64,000 bases of DNA. Source: Pelagibacterales bacterium SAG-MED05 (GTDB lineage: Bacteria; Pseudomonadota; Alphaproteobacteria; Pelagibacterales; Pelagibacteraceae). The first letter of the stretch is position 1; each line of letters starts with the position of its first letter. The stretch spans positions 37,375 to 101,374 of the forward strand of contig JACWDC010000004.1 of assembly GCA_014654415.1 (NCBI GenBank). Direction: 5' to 3'. Positions 1 through 7,496 of this stretch are shown here, piece by piece. Under the pieces are notes generated by a model that saw nothing but the letters and a program-made list of their open reading frames with translations, had not been told where the DNA came from and made no database searches. Both the position numbers and the translations under genes were made by a program.

Positions 1-209
1 CCATTAAGGAAAATTTCCACAGCACCATACTCGCCTCTATAAAAGTTTCCAAGAATATGATTCCAAACGATTTCATTATCTAGCCTATCAATGTAAAAAA
101 GAGTGAAGCTGCCAAAAATCAAATAAGAAGTAAAATATCCAATAAATAAAAAAAAGAAAAAAAAATGATATTTAAAAAATTTATTTAAATTCTTGGTATT
201 TTGAAACAT
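1..209 (-). CDS. N-terminal part of a membrane protein, cut by the window edge
   Basis: An open frame runs leftward from an ATG at 207-209 to the window edge without a stop (69 codons visible), so it is a 5' fragment. The visible product begins MFQNTKNLNKFFKYH and continues with a Phe-rich hydrophobic stretch, FFFFFLFIGYFTSYLIFG, typical of a first transmembrane helix with a positively charged cytosolic start. The rest resembles the first extracytoplasmic loop of a large polytopic protein. It is divergent from the phosphonate operon, so a role in cell-surface glycan assembly is possible, but that is only inference from position. I do not recognise the family. Confidence 0.5.
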   Translation of the reverse strand, partial: MFQNTKNLNKFFKYHFFFFFLFIGYFTSYLIFGSFTLFYIDRLDNEIVWNHILGNFYRGEYGAVEIFLN

Positions 210-224
210 TTTGGTCAAATTTTC

Positions 225-268
225 TCTTATTATAGCTAATGGATTATCTTATTTTAGCTAATGGATAA
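225..268. repeat. Tandem pair of a 22-bp repeat upstream of the phosphonate operon
   Basis: Two adjacent 22-bp units (225-246 and 247-268) match at 20 of 22 positions and share the core TAGCTAATGGAT. They lie in the divergent spacer between the truncated membrane protein and the PEP mutase gene. Two units spaced two helical turns apart could be a regulator site or simply a slippage duplication in A/T-rich DNA. No dyad symmetry is evident inside the unit. Confidence 0.6.
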
Positions 269-422
269 AGGAGAAAACAGTGTGCATGAAAGTTCATGTT
301 TTTTTAAAAGAGAATGGAATGAATTGATGGCTTCTTTAGAGTTAAATAATTCGAAAGTTTAATTTTTTCTTTACCTCCAATTGATAGGATGTTACTAATG
401 TTCAAATATTGAACATAATATA

Positions 423-1724
423 ATGAAAAAAAAGAAAAAAAAAATTGTATACGTAGGTTTATCAGCAGATATTCTTCATGAAGGCCATATAAATATTCTT
501 AAAACCGCAAACAGTTTAGGAGATGTTATTGTTGGACTTTTAACAGATAAAGCAATTGCATCTTATAAAAACATACCAACATTGAATTACAAACAAAGAG
601 AGATAATTTTAAAAAATATTAAACTTGTTAAAAAAGTAATACCTCAAAACACATTAGATTATCGTCCAAATTTATTAAATATTATACCCGACTATGTCGT
701 GCACGGAGATGACTGGAAAACTGGTGTTCAGAAAACTACTAGGAAACAAGTTATTAATGCTTTAAAAAAATGGGGAGGAAAATTAGTAGAGCCAAAATAT
801 ACAAAAAATATTTCATCTAGTTCAATAAAGTCTAAGTTATCTAGACGATTAACGCCTACTTCTAGAGTTTCAATGCTCAAGAGAATGCTAGACAATAAAA
901 ATTTAGTAAGAGTATTAGAATCTCATAGTCCGTTATCGGGGTTAATTGCTGAAACTACAAAAATTGAAAAAGGAAAAAATACTCAGCAATTTGATGCAAT
1001 GTGGTCGTCTAGTTTGACGGACTCCAGTGTTAAAGGAAAACCTGACAATCAAGCTTTAGATTTTTCTTCTAGATTTAGTGACTTAGGAAATTTACTTGAT
1101 GTAACCTCAAAACCTTTAATATTTGATGCTGATAATGGAGGAAGGCTAGAACATTTACCATTTACCATTCGAACTCTAGAAAGACTTGGAGTCTCAGCAA
1201 TAATGGTAGAAGATAAAGTTGGTTTAAAGAAAAATTCTTTATTTAAAGATCAATCAGGCGCTAAGCAAGATACCATCAGAGAATTTTGTAAAAAGATTGA
1301 ATTAATAAAAAAAATCAGAAATTCGAAAGATTTTCTTATAGGAGCTAGAATAGAAAGTTTTATATTGGGCAAGGGTTTAAAAGATGGGTTAAAACGTGCA
1401 AAAGCTTATTCCCAAGCAGGAGCAGATTTAATCTTAATTCACAGTAAGGAAAAAAATCCAAAAGAAATATTTACTTTTTCTAAAATTTTTAGAAAGACAA
1501 AGTGGAATAAACCTCTTGTGTCTGTTCCTTCAACATATTCAAAAACTACAGAAAAAAAGTTAATTCAAAATGGTTTTAAAATAGTTATTTACGCTAATCA
1601 CATGTTAAGAGCATCATACCCAGCAATGCAAAATGCAGCTAAAAGTATATTAAAAAATCAAAGATCTTTTGAATTAGAAAACAAAATTAGTTCTGTAAGT
1701 GAAGTAATTAATTTAATTAAATAA
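423..1724 (+). CDS. pepM: Cytidylyltransferase-phosphoenolpyruvate mutase fusion (phosphonate biosynthesis)
   Basis: PEP mutase rearranges phosphoenolpyruvate to phosphonopyruvate, the step that makes the C-P bond. Residues about 8-140 are a nucleotidyltransferase domain with the HxGH motif (HEGH, residues 19-22) and an ISSSSIKS motif near 130. Residues about 160-420 are the PEP mutase barrel, with the diagnostic EDKVGLKKNS (263-272; family pattern EDKxxxxxNS that separates mutases from isocitrate lyase-like enzymes) and DADNGG near 236. The cytidylyltransferase domain probably activates a phosphonate or its derivative for transfer to a surface polymer (inference). The N-terminus is a Lys run encoded by poly-A. 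It is the first gene of an operon, and its stop overlaps the next start by one base. Confidence 0.93.
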   Translation: MKKKKKKIVYVGLSADILHEGHINILKTANSLGDVIVGLLTDKAIASYKNIPTLNYKQREIILKNIKLVKKVIPQNTLDYRPNLLNIIPDYVVHGDDWKTGVQKTTRKQVINALKKWGGKLVEPKYTKNISSSSIKSKLSRRLTPTSRVSMLKRMLDNKNLVRVLESHSPLSGLIAETTKIEKGKNTQQFDAMWSSSLTDSSVKGKPDNQALDFSSRFSDLGNLLDVTSKPLIFDADNGGRLEHLPFTIRTLERLGVSAIMVEDKVGLKKNSLFKDQSGAKQDTIREFCKKIELIKKIRNSKDFLIGARIESFILGKGLKDGLKRAKAYSQAGADLILIHSKEKNPKEIFTFSKIFRKTKWNKPLVSVPSTYSKTTEKKLIQNGFKIVIYANHMLRASYPAMQNAAKSILKNQRSFELENKISSVSEVINLIK

Positions 1725-2827
1725 TGATATTAGTAGAAAATCTAATTAAAACTTTAAAAAAAAATAAAATAAACTTTTTCACAGGGGTGCCAGATAGCAT
1801 ATTAAAGAACTTTTCTAGTCATGTTGAGAACTTCCCTAAAGAAAAACATGTTATTGCTACTAGCGAAGGTTCGGCAACTGCACTTGGAATTGGGTACTAT
1901 TTATCTACCAAAAAAATACCTTGTATTTATTTACAAAACTCAGGACTAAGTAATGCAATAAATCCTTTAATCTCCATCGCGAGTAAAGAAGTGTATTCAA
2001 TGCCATTATTTCTAATGATAGGCTGGAGAGGTGCACCTCGTAAAGAAGATGAGCCGCAACATATGGCTAAAGGGAAAATTACGCCAAAACTTTTGAAACT
2101 TTTAAAAATTGAATATTGTATTTTAAGAGAGCGCAAAGACTTAAATAAACTTGAAAAAATTATAAATATAGCAAATAAAAATAAAAGCATAGTTGCCTGT
2201 TTAATAGAAAAAGGAACACTGCAAATTAAAAACAAAAAAAGAAAAAGTTTAAATAATAAATTTATTTTTCGAGCAGAATTTATTAAAGAATTTCTGAATG
2301 AAGTGCCTAAGAAAAGTAAAATAATTTCAACAACGGGCTACACATCAAGAGAATTGATGGAAATTAGAAAAAACAATAAACTAGACAATGGAAAAGATTT
2401 TTATATGGTTGGAGGCATGGGCCACTCATCAAGTGTTGCACTAGGTTATGCTATACAATCTAAAAAAGAGGTGTTTTGTTTAGATGGCGACGGATCTATG
2501 TTAATGCATCTAGGTGCATTAAGAACCATTGGATATTTAAGCAACAAAAATTTTAAACACATAATATTGAATAATAATTCACACGAATCAGTTGGAGGAC
2601 AATTGACTACAGCAGGTGGAGTAGATATTAAAAAATTAAGTTCTAGCGTTGGATATAAAAATTATTTCATAATAAAAGATAAAAAAAATATCAAATCAAA
2701 AATTAAAAGTTTTATTAAAGCAAAAGGTCCATCTTTATTAGAAGTAAAAATTAATAACGGTTCTTTGAAAAACTTATCTAGACCAAAAAATTTGAAAAAA
2801 ATTAAAGATCAATTCATGATAAATTAA
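1724..2827 (+). CDS. aepY: Phosphonopyruvate decarboxylase
   Basis: This thiamine diphosphate enzyme decarboxylates phosphonopyruvate to phosphonoacetaldehyde, the irreversible step that pulls the unfavourable PEP mutase equilibrium forward. The protein has 367 residues, the single-polypeptide size usual for Ppd. The N-terminal pyrimidine-binding half carries the catalytic Glu in ATSEGSATALGIG (about 45-57). The C-terminal half carries the ThDP/Mg motif GDGSMLMHLGALRTIG (255-270) ending in NN at 283-284. The sequence NNNSHESVGGQ is characteristic of phosphonopyruvate/sulfopyruvate decarboxylases. Sulfopyruvate decarboxylase is the main alternative, but the PEP mutase next to it settles the substrate. 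The gene overlaps both neighbours by one base. Confidence 0.93.
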   Translation: MILVENLIKTLKKNKINFFTGVPDSILKNFSSHVENFPKEKHVIATSEGSATALGIGYYLSTKKIPCIYLQNSGLSNAINPLISIASKEVYSMPLFLMIGWRGAPRKEDEPQHMAKGKITPKLLKLLKIEYCILRERKDLNKLEKIINIANKNKSIVACLIEKGTLQIKNKKRKSLNNKFIFRAEFIKEFLNEVPKKSKIISTTGYTSRELMEIRKNNKLDNGKDFYMVGGMGHSSSVALGYAIQSKKEVFCLDGDGSMLMHLGALRTIGYLSNKNFKHIILNNNSHESVGGQLTTAGGVDIKKLSSSVGYKNYFIIKDKKNIKSKIKSFIKAKGPSLLEVKINNGSLKNLSRPKNLKKIKDQFMIN

Positions 2828-3936
2828 TGACTAATTTTACTTTTAATTCCTCTGAAGATCTTAAAATTTTTTTAAAAGATAATAAATTTAATAAAATATT
2901 AATTATATCAGGTGAAAAATCTTACAAGCTGTCAGGAGCTGATAAAATAATTAATGAATTATTGGTAAATAAAAACATTAAATATTTTTTTAAGAAATTT
3001 GCCTACCCTGATTTATTGGAATTAAAAAAGATTATTAAAGAAATAAATTTATTTGTACCAGATTTAATTATCGCCATAGGAGGAGGCTCAGTTCTTGATT
3101 ATGCAAAGATTGCAAATGTATTAGCCTATAGTGAAAATTTAGAGCAAGAAATATCAACTTCATCTTATAAAATTAGAGATAAATTTACTAAGCTTGTTGC
3201 AATTCCAACAACAGCAGGTTCCGGTGCTGAAGTTACTTCTAATGCAGTAATATATATTAATAAAATAAAATATTCAGTAGAGGGAGAAAAACTAAAACCA
3301 GATTTTTTCTTTTTAATACCTGAATTAGTTATAGCGGCATCATATAAAATCAAAGCTTCAGCAGGATTTGATGCTATAGCACAAGCTATGGAATCTTTAA
3401 TTTCAAAAAAATCAAATAATGAAAGTGTAAATTTTGCAGAAAAATCTCTTAAAATATCTTTGAAATATTATTTAGATTTTTTAAACAATCCTAATAAAGA
3501 CAATACTTCGGCTATGTGTTTGGCTGCCAATTTATCAGGAAAAGCAATTAGCATTTCAAAAACAACAGCTCCTCATGCTGTTTCATATCCTTTTACATCA
3601 ATTTATAATATCAGTCATGGCCATGCAGTTTCACTTACATTAAATAAATTTCTACAGTTTAATTTTGAGAATATTAAAAATTCAAATTGTAATTTTAGTT
3701 TAAAAGACAGATATCAAATAATGTTTGATGTTTCAAAGACTGATAGCATAGAAAGTTTTGACAAGTATCTATTTAATTTAAAAAAAAAAGCAAAGCTTGA
3801 AAATGATTTTATAAAATTAGGAATAGATTTAAAAAAAGATTATTCTAAGATTATTTCAGGAGTAAATATTTTGAGACTATCAAATAATCCTGTAGAATTA
3901 AAAAAAGAAGATTTAAAAGAGATTATTCTTAAATGA
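2827..3936 (+). CDS. Iron-type alcohol dehydrogenase, probable phosphonoacetaldehyde reductase (2-hydroxyethylphosphonate dehydrogenase)
   Basis: A group III metal-dependent alcohol dehydrogenase of 369 residues. It has the nucleotide motif GGGSVLDYAK (about 87-96) and PTTAGSGAEVTSNA (about 126-139). In the metal site, the usual DAxxHA reads DAIAQAME, so the first His is Gln, while the other positions appear as TTAPHAVSYPFTS and ISHGHAVS. From memory, this Gln variant and the TTAPHA/HGHA pattern are typical of the hydroxyethylphosphonate dehydrogenase branch (PhpC-like). The expected reaction is NAD(P)H reduction of phosphonoacetaldehyde to 2-hydroxyethylphosphonate. No aminoethylphosphonate transaminase is present in the cluster, which supports a hydroxyethylphosphonate product. 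It overlaps the kinase gene by four bases (ATGA). Confidence 0.85.
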   Translation: MTNFTFNSSEDLKIFLKDNKFNKILIISGEKSYKLSGADKIINELLVNKNIKYFFKKFAYPDLLELKKIIKEINLFVPDLIIAIGGGSVLDYAKIANVLAYSENLEQEISTSSYKIRDKFTKLVAIPTTAGSGAEVTSNAVIYINKIKYSVEGEKLKPDFFFLIPELVIAASYKIKASAGFDAIAQAMESLISKKSNNESVNFAEKSLKISLKYYLDFLNNPNKDNTSAMCLAANLSGKAISISKTTAPHAVSYPFTSIYNISHGHAVSLTLNKFLQFNFENIKNSNCNFSLKDRYQIMFDVSKTDSIESFDKYLFNLKKKAKLENDFIKLGIDLKKDYSKIISGVNILRLSNNPVELKKEDLKEIILK

Positions 3937-4457
3937 AAAAGAAAAATAAAAAAAAAGGAATTTTGTTTTGGATTACTGGTCTATCTGGAGCAGGAAAAAC
4001 TTCAGTAGCTAATGAAATTAAAAAAGAAATTACAAAACAATTTGGACCTACTTTAGTTTTTAATGGAGATGATCTAAGAAAAATATTTAATCTAAATAAA
4101 TATGATCAGAAATCTAGATTAGAAACTGGAAAAAACTATTGTAAATTTGCAAAGTTCATTACCGATCAAAATATAAATTTAATTTTTACTGTTGTAGGTA
4201 TGTTTGATCAGATTCGAAGTTGGAATAAAAAAAATATTAGCAATTATGTAGAAATATATTTAAAAGCAAGTGTTTCAAAAATTAAGGAAAAAAGAAAAAA
4301 AAAATTATATTTTAAAAAAAATAATTCTATTGTAGGCATACAAATTAAACCTCAATTTCCAAAAAAACCAAATTTTACTATTAAAAATGATTTTACTAAG
4401 AGTATTAAAGAAATATCTGGCTTCCTATTAAAAAAAATTATTAAAGCGAAAGTTTAA
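3933..4457 (+). CDS. CysC-like small P-loop kinase in the phosphonate operon
   Basis: This 174-residue P-loop kinase resembles adenylylsulfate kinase. The Walker A motif is GLSGAGKTS near residue 16-24, followed by FNGDDLRKIF where APS kinases have DGDxxR. The later APS kinase signature (FISPYR type) is replaced by VVGMFDQIRSW. The APS kinase C-terminal Phe/Lys substrate region is not recognisable. Neighbours are three phosphonate genes with translational coupling, and no sulfate-activation gene is nearby. SAR11 bacteria are known for lacking assimilatory sulfate reduction, so the substrate is probably not APS. Phosphorylation of hydroxyethylphosphonate or of a surface sugar is a reasonable inference. 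The last 17 bases overlap the convergent mrp gene. Confidence 0.75.
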   Translation: MKKKNKKKGILFWITGLSGAGKTSVANEIKKEITKQFGPTLVFNGDDLRKIFNLNKYDQKSRLETGKNYCKFAKFITDQNINLIFTVVGMFDQIRSWNKKNISNYVEIYLKASVSKIKEKRKKKLYFKKNNSIVGIQIKPQFPKKPNFTIKNDFTKSIKEISGFLLKKIIKAKV

Positions 4458-5265
4458 TTTTCTCAGCAATATCTTTAAATATTTTTGATACTTCGTGAGC
4501 TGGATTAGAGTGAGTTAATGGATCTCCTTTATCACTTGATTCTCTTAAATCTTGGTGAATAGGGATTTTACCAAGAAAATTCTTTTTAAATTCTTTTGCA
4601 GTTTTTTCAACTCCACCTTCTCCAAAAATTTTATACTCTTTACCATCATCACCTTTAAAGAAACTCATGTTGTCAATTAATCCTAAAATTTTTATTCCTG
4701 TTTTATCAAACATTTGTATTCCTCTCTTTACATCTAATAAAGCTAAGTCCTGAGGTGTAGAAACTATAATTGCTCCATCAACTTTAACTTCTTGGGCAAA
4801 AGTAAGTTGGGTATCCCCTGTACCTGGCGGCATATCAATTATAATAACATCTCTATCTTTCCATAAAACTTTTTGTGTCATAGTTTTTAGCGCACTGATA
4901 ACCATAGGTCCCCTCCATATCATTGGAGTTTGTTCTTCTACTAAAAAGCCCATAGACATACATTGAACATCATATTTTTCTAATGGAATTAAAACTTTAC
5001 CATCTTCGCTTTTTGGTTTTTCATTTAATTTCATTAATTTAGGGAGAGATGGTCCGTAAACATCTGCGTCTAATATTCCAACTTTCATTCCAAGATTTTG
5101 TAGTGCAAAAGCTAAATTAACAGCCACGGTAGATTTACCAACCCCACCTTTCGCGCTTGAAACTAGGACTGTAAATTTAGTTCCATTTATAGGATGCTTA
5201 ATAAATTGCTTTGGAGCAAGCTTTTCTTTTAATGCTCGGTCAATTTCCTCTTTTTTTTCGGTCAT
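4441..5265 (-). CDS. mrp: Mrp/ApbC/NBP35-family P-loop ATPase (Fe-S cluster carrier type)
   Basis: A 274-residue member of the Mrp family, ATPases that hold and deliver iron-sulfur clusters in the cytosol. It has the deviant Walker A KGGVGKST (39-46), ILDADVYGPSLPKLM (64-78) and DMPPGTGDTQL (144-154). The N-terminal DUF59 domain found in many Mrp proteins is absent. The family normally carries a CxxC after the NMS(Y/F)F motif, which bridges the cluster across the dimer. Here NMSFF (199-203) is followed by KGDDGKEYKIFGEGG with no cysteine. The fold is clear, but the classical cluster-binding site is missing. It ends inside the phosphonate kinase gene and is divergent from hflK. Confidence 0.9.
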   Translation of the reverse strand: MTEKKEEIDRALKEKLAPKQFIKHPINGTKFTVLVSSAKGGVGKSTVAVNLAFALQNLGMKVGILDADVYGPSLPKLMKLNEKPKSEDGKVLIPLEKYDVQCMSMGFLVEEQTPMIWRGPMVISALKTMTQKVLWKDRDVIIIDMPPGTGDTQLTFAQEVKVDGAIIVSTPQDLALLDVKRGIQMFDKTGIKILGLIDNMSFFKGDDGKEYKIFGEGGVEKTAKEFKKNFLGKIPIHQDLRESSDKGDPLTHSNPAHEVSKIFKDIAEKIKLSL

Positions 5266-5284
5266 AATATCGCTGTTACTTAAC

Positions 5285-5312
5285 TTGTTTTTGCGTAAAA
5301 AGTCACTATATA
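5285..5312 (+). promoter_or_regulatory. Candidate sigma-70 type promoter of hflKC
   Basis: TTGTTT (5285-5290) and TATATA (5307-5312) are separated by 16 bases. The predicted start of transcription falls at or next to the hflK ATG at 5320, and no Shine-Dalgarno sequence is visible before it, so the transcript may be leaderless. In A/T-rich DNA such boxes also arise by chance. Confidence 0.4.
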
Positions 5313-5319
5313 AAGTGTC

Positions 5320-6429
5320 ATGAGTTTTAAAGACAAAATCTTAAACAATCAGTCCCCGTGGGGAACACCTCCTGGTGGAGGAGGACCTAACGGAAATGGA
5401 TCAGGTACCAGAAGAGAACCTCCGAGCTTAGACGATATTATAAAAAATTTTCAAAAAACTATTAATAAATTTTCTGGAGGAAAATCTGGTGGATCTAGAC
5501 CTTTTGTTTTAGGTTTTATAATTTTAGTTTTACTTTATGTTGCAAGTGGTCTTTACAGAGTTTTACCAGATGAACAGGGTGTAGTTTTAAGATTTGGAAA
5601 ATATGTTCATACAACTCAACCGGGTTTACATTACCATTTACCAATGCCTTTTGAACGTGTTTTAACTCCTAAGGTTACAAAAGTTAATAGAGTTGATGTT
5701 GGTTTTAGACCAGCAAGCGATAGCGGAAGATCAACTGGTGGTGTAGGAAACGTTCCTGAGGAGAGTTTAATGTTAACAGGAGATGAAAATATTGTTGATA
5801 TTAATTATTCAGTTTTTTGGGTAATAAAAGACGCGCAAAAGTTTTTATTTAACATTCAAAGCCCAGTAGAAACAGTAAAAGCTACTTCAGAAACCGCAAT
5901 GAGAGAAGTAATTGCTAAAAATAATATTCAAACTATTTTGACAGAAGGAAGAGCAAGTATCGAAGTCGAAGTTCAAGAAATTACTCAACAAATTTTAGAT
6001 GAATACGGATCAGGAATCCAAATCACTCAAGTACAAACTCAACAAGCTGATCCTCCTGCACAAGTTATAGATGCTTTTAGGGATGTGCAAGCAGCTAGGG
6101 CAGACAGAGAAAGATCAAAGAATGAAGCTGAAGCTTATGCTAACGACGTAATACCGAGAGCAAGGGGTGAAGCAGAACAAGTATTACAACAAGCTGAAGC
6201 ATATAAAAAAGAAGTGGTTGCAAAAGCTGAGGGTGAAGCAAGTAGATTTTTAGCAATTTATAATGAATACAAAAATGCGAAACAAGTAACGCAAGAGAGA
6301 ATGTATTTAGAAACAATGGAAAAAGTTTTAGCTGATATTGATAAAGTAATTATAGATAAAAATTCAGGTTCAGGAGTAGTACCTTACTTACCTTTACCGG
6401 AGTTAAAAAAATCAGGAGCTCAAAACTAA
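5320..6429 (+). CDS. hflK: FtsH protease modulator HflK
   Basis: A SPFH/band-7 membrane protein of 369 residues that forms with HflC the large cage around the FtsH protease in the inner membrane. The order is a Gly/Pro-rich cytosolic leader (PWGTPPGGGGPNGNG), one transmembrane helix at about 62-80 (FVLGFIILVLLYVASGLYRV), the SPFH domain beginning DEQGVVLRFGKY, and a long Ala/Glu/Arg-rich coiled coil (RAEAxAN/EAEAYAN region). The start ATG is supported by the conserved N-terminal WGTPPGGGG motif. It overlaps hflC by one base, as usual for this pair. Confidence 0.96.
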   Translation: MSFKDKILNNQSPWGTPPGGGGPNGNGSGTRREPPSLDDIIKNFQKTINKFSGGKSGGSRPFVLGFIILVLLYVASGLYRVLPDEQGVVLRFGKYVHTTQPGLHYHLPMPFERVLTPKVTKVNRVDVGFRPASDSGRSTGGVGNVPEESLMLTGDENIVDINYSVFWVIKDAQKFLFNIQSPVETVKATSETAMREVIAKNNIQTILTEGRASIEVEVQEITQQILDEYGSGIQITQVQTQQADPPAQVIDAFRDVQAARADRERSKNEAEAYANDVIPRARGEAEQVLQQAEAYKKEVVAKAEGEASRFLAIYNEYKNAKQVTQERMYLETMEKVLADIDKVIIDKNSGSGVVPYLPLPELKKSGAQN

Positions 6430-7298
6430 TGAGATTTATCGTTCCTATAATTATTATAATTGGTGTTGTCATATTTCAATCTGTATTTATTGTTCAAGAG
6501 ATCAGCCAAGCCATAGTACTTCAATTTGGAGATCCTAAAAAGATTATAACTAAAGCAGGTTTAAATTTTAAATTACCTTTTATTCAAAACGTAGTTTATT
6601 TAGATAAAAGAATTTTAAATTTAGATAGCGCTCCAGAGGAAGTGATAGCTGCAGACCAAAAAAGATTGATTGTGGATGCGATAGCAAGATTTAAAATTGT
6701 AGATCCTTTAAAATTTTATATCTCAGTTGGTAATGAAAGAGTAGCAAGATCTAGACTTTCAACAATTATAAATTCAAGAATAAGAGGTGTATTGGGAACG
6801 CAGGAGTTAGCAACCTTATTGTCAACTGATAGAGCAAAACAAATGTCTATTATTCAAAACGATGTAAATACCGAAGCAGAAAATTTTGGTATTAAGATTG
6901 TTGATGTAAGAATAAAAAGAGCTGATTTACCTCCAGCTAATAGTGAAGCTATCTATTCAAGAATGCAAACTGAAAGACAAAGAGAAGCCAAGGAATTTAG
7001 AGCACAAGGAGCTGAGATTGCACAAAAAATACGATCTACTGCAGACAAAGATGTGACCGTAATTTTAGCCAACGCAAACAAAAAATCAGAAATCATGAAG
7101 GGTGAGGGAGACGGAAAAAGAAATAACATTTTTGCTAGTGCTTTTGGAAGAGACCCTCAATTTTTTGCTTTCTATCGAGCAATGCAGGCTTATGAAAAAG
7201 CCTTAATAGGCGGAGAAACCTCTTTAGTTTTATCTCCGGACAGTGAATTCTTTAAATTTTTTGGAAAATCCACTGGAACAGACATCAAAAAAAGATAA
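6429..7298 (+). CDS. hflC: FtsH protease modulator HflC
   Basis: The 289-residue partner of HflK. It has an N-terminal transmembrane helix (residues about 3-22), then VQEISQAIVLQFGDPKK marking the start of the SPFH domain. The central region contains LDSAPEEVIAADQKRLIVDA and the conserved SRLSTIINSRIRGVLG, and the C-terminal part is the coiled coil with MQTERQREAKEFRAQG. All are typical HflC segments. It is translationally coupled to hflK. The small DUF2065 gene and degP follow in the same direction, forming a membrane and envelope protein-quality operon. Confidence 0.96.
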   Translation: MRFIVPIIIIIGVVIFQSVFIVQEISQAIVLQFGDPKKIITKAGLNFKLPFIQNVVYLDKRILNLDSAPEEVIAADQKRLIVDAIARFKIVDPLKFYISVGNERVARSRLSTIINSRIRGVLGTQELATLLSTDRAKQMSIIQNDVNTEAENFGIKIVDVRIKRADLPPANSEAIYSRMQTERQREAKEFRAQGAEIAQKIRSTADKDVTVILANANKKSEIMKGEGDGKRNNIFASAFGRDPQFFAFYRAMQAYEKALIGGETSLVLSPDSEFFKFFGKSTGTDIKKR

Positions 7299-7310
7299 CT
7301 TAATTCTATA

Positions 7311-7496
7311 GTGAAAGATCTTATTATTGCTATAGGATTACTCTTTTTTATAGAGGGTTTGTTTATTGCCATTTTCCCAACAAGAATCAAAAGTATGCTT
7401 GAATTAATCAAGAATACACCCGAAAATAAACTAAGAACTTTTGGAGTGATATTTTTAGTTATAGGTTTTTCAATAATTTGGTATATAAAAAATTAA
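7311..7496 (+). CDS. Small two-helix membrane protein, DUF2065 (YjeT-like)
   Basis: A 61-residue protein starting with GTG at 7311. It has two hydrophobic segments (LIIAIGLLFFIEGLFIAIFP and FGVIFLVIGFSIIWYI) flanking a short charged loop with the conserved pattern FPTRIKSMLELIKNTPENKLRTFG. This matches the DUF2065 family, which in many proteobacteria sits directly after hflKC (YjeT in E. coli). Its molecular role is unknown. The conserved position suggests a link to the HflKC-FtsH complex. It abuts degP with no spacer. Confidence 0.8.
   Translation: MKDLIIAIGLLFFIEGLFIAIFPTRIKSMLELIKNTPENKLRTFGVIFLVIGFSIIWYIKN

Noticed and set aside
261-362. 33-codon ORF (MDKGENSVHESS...) upstream of the PEP mutase gene
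   Set aside because: It starts inside the 22-bp repeat, has no good ribosome-binding site and no recognisable feature; chance ORFs of this size are common.
423-470. Possible frameshift in the poly-A start of the PEP mutase gene
   Set aside because: The Lys run is long, but the nucleotidyltransferase domain follows in frame from residue 8 and the whole frame is intact.
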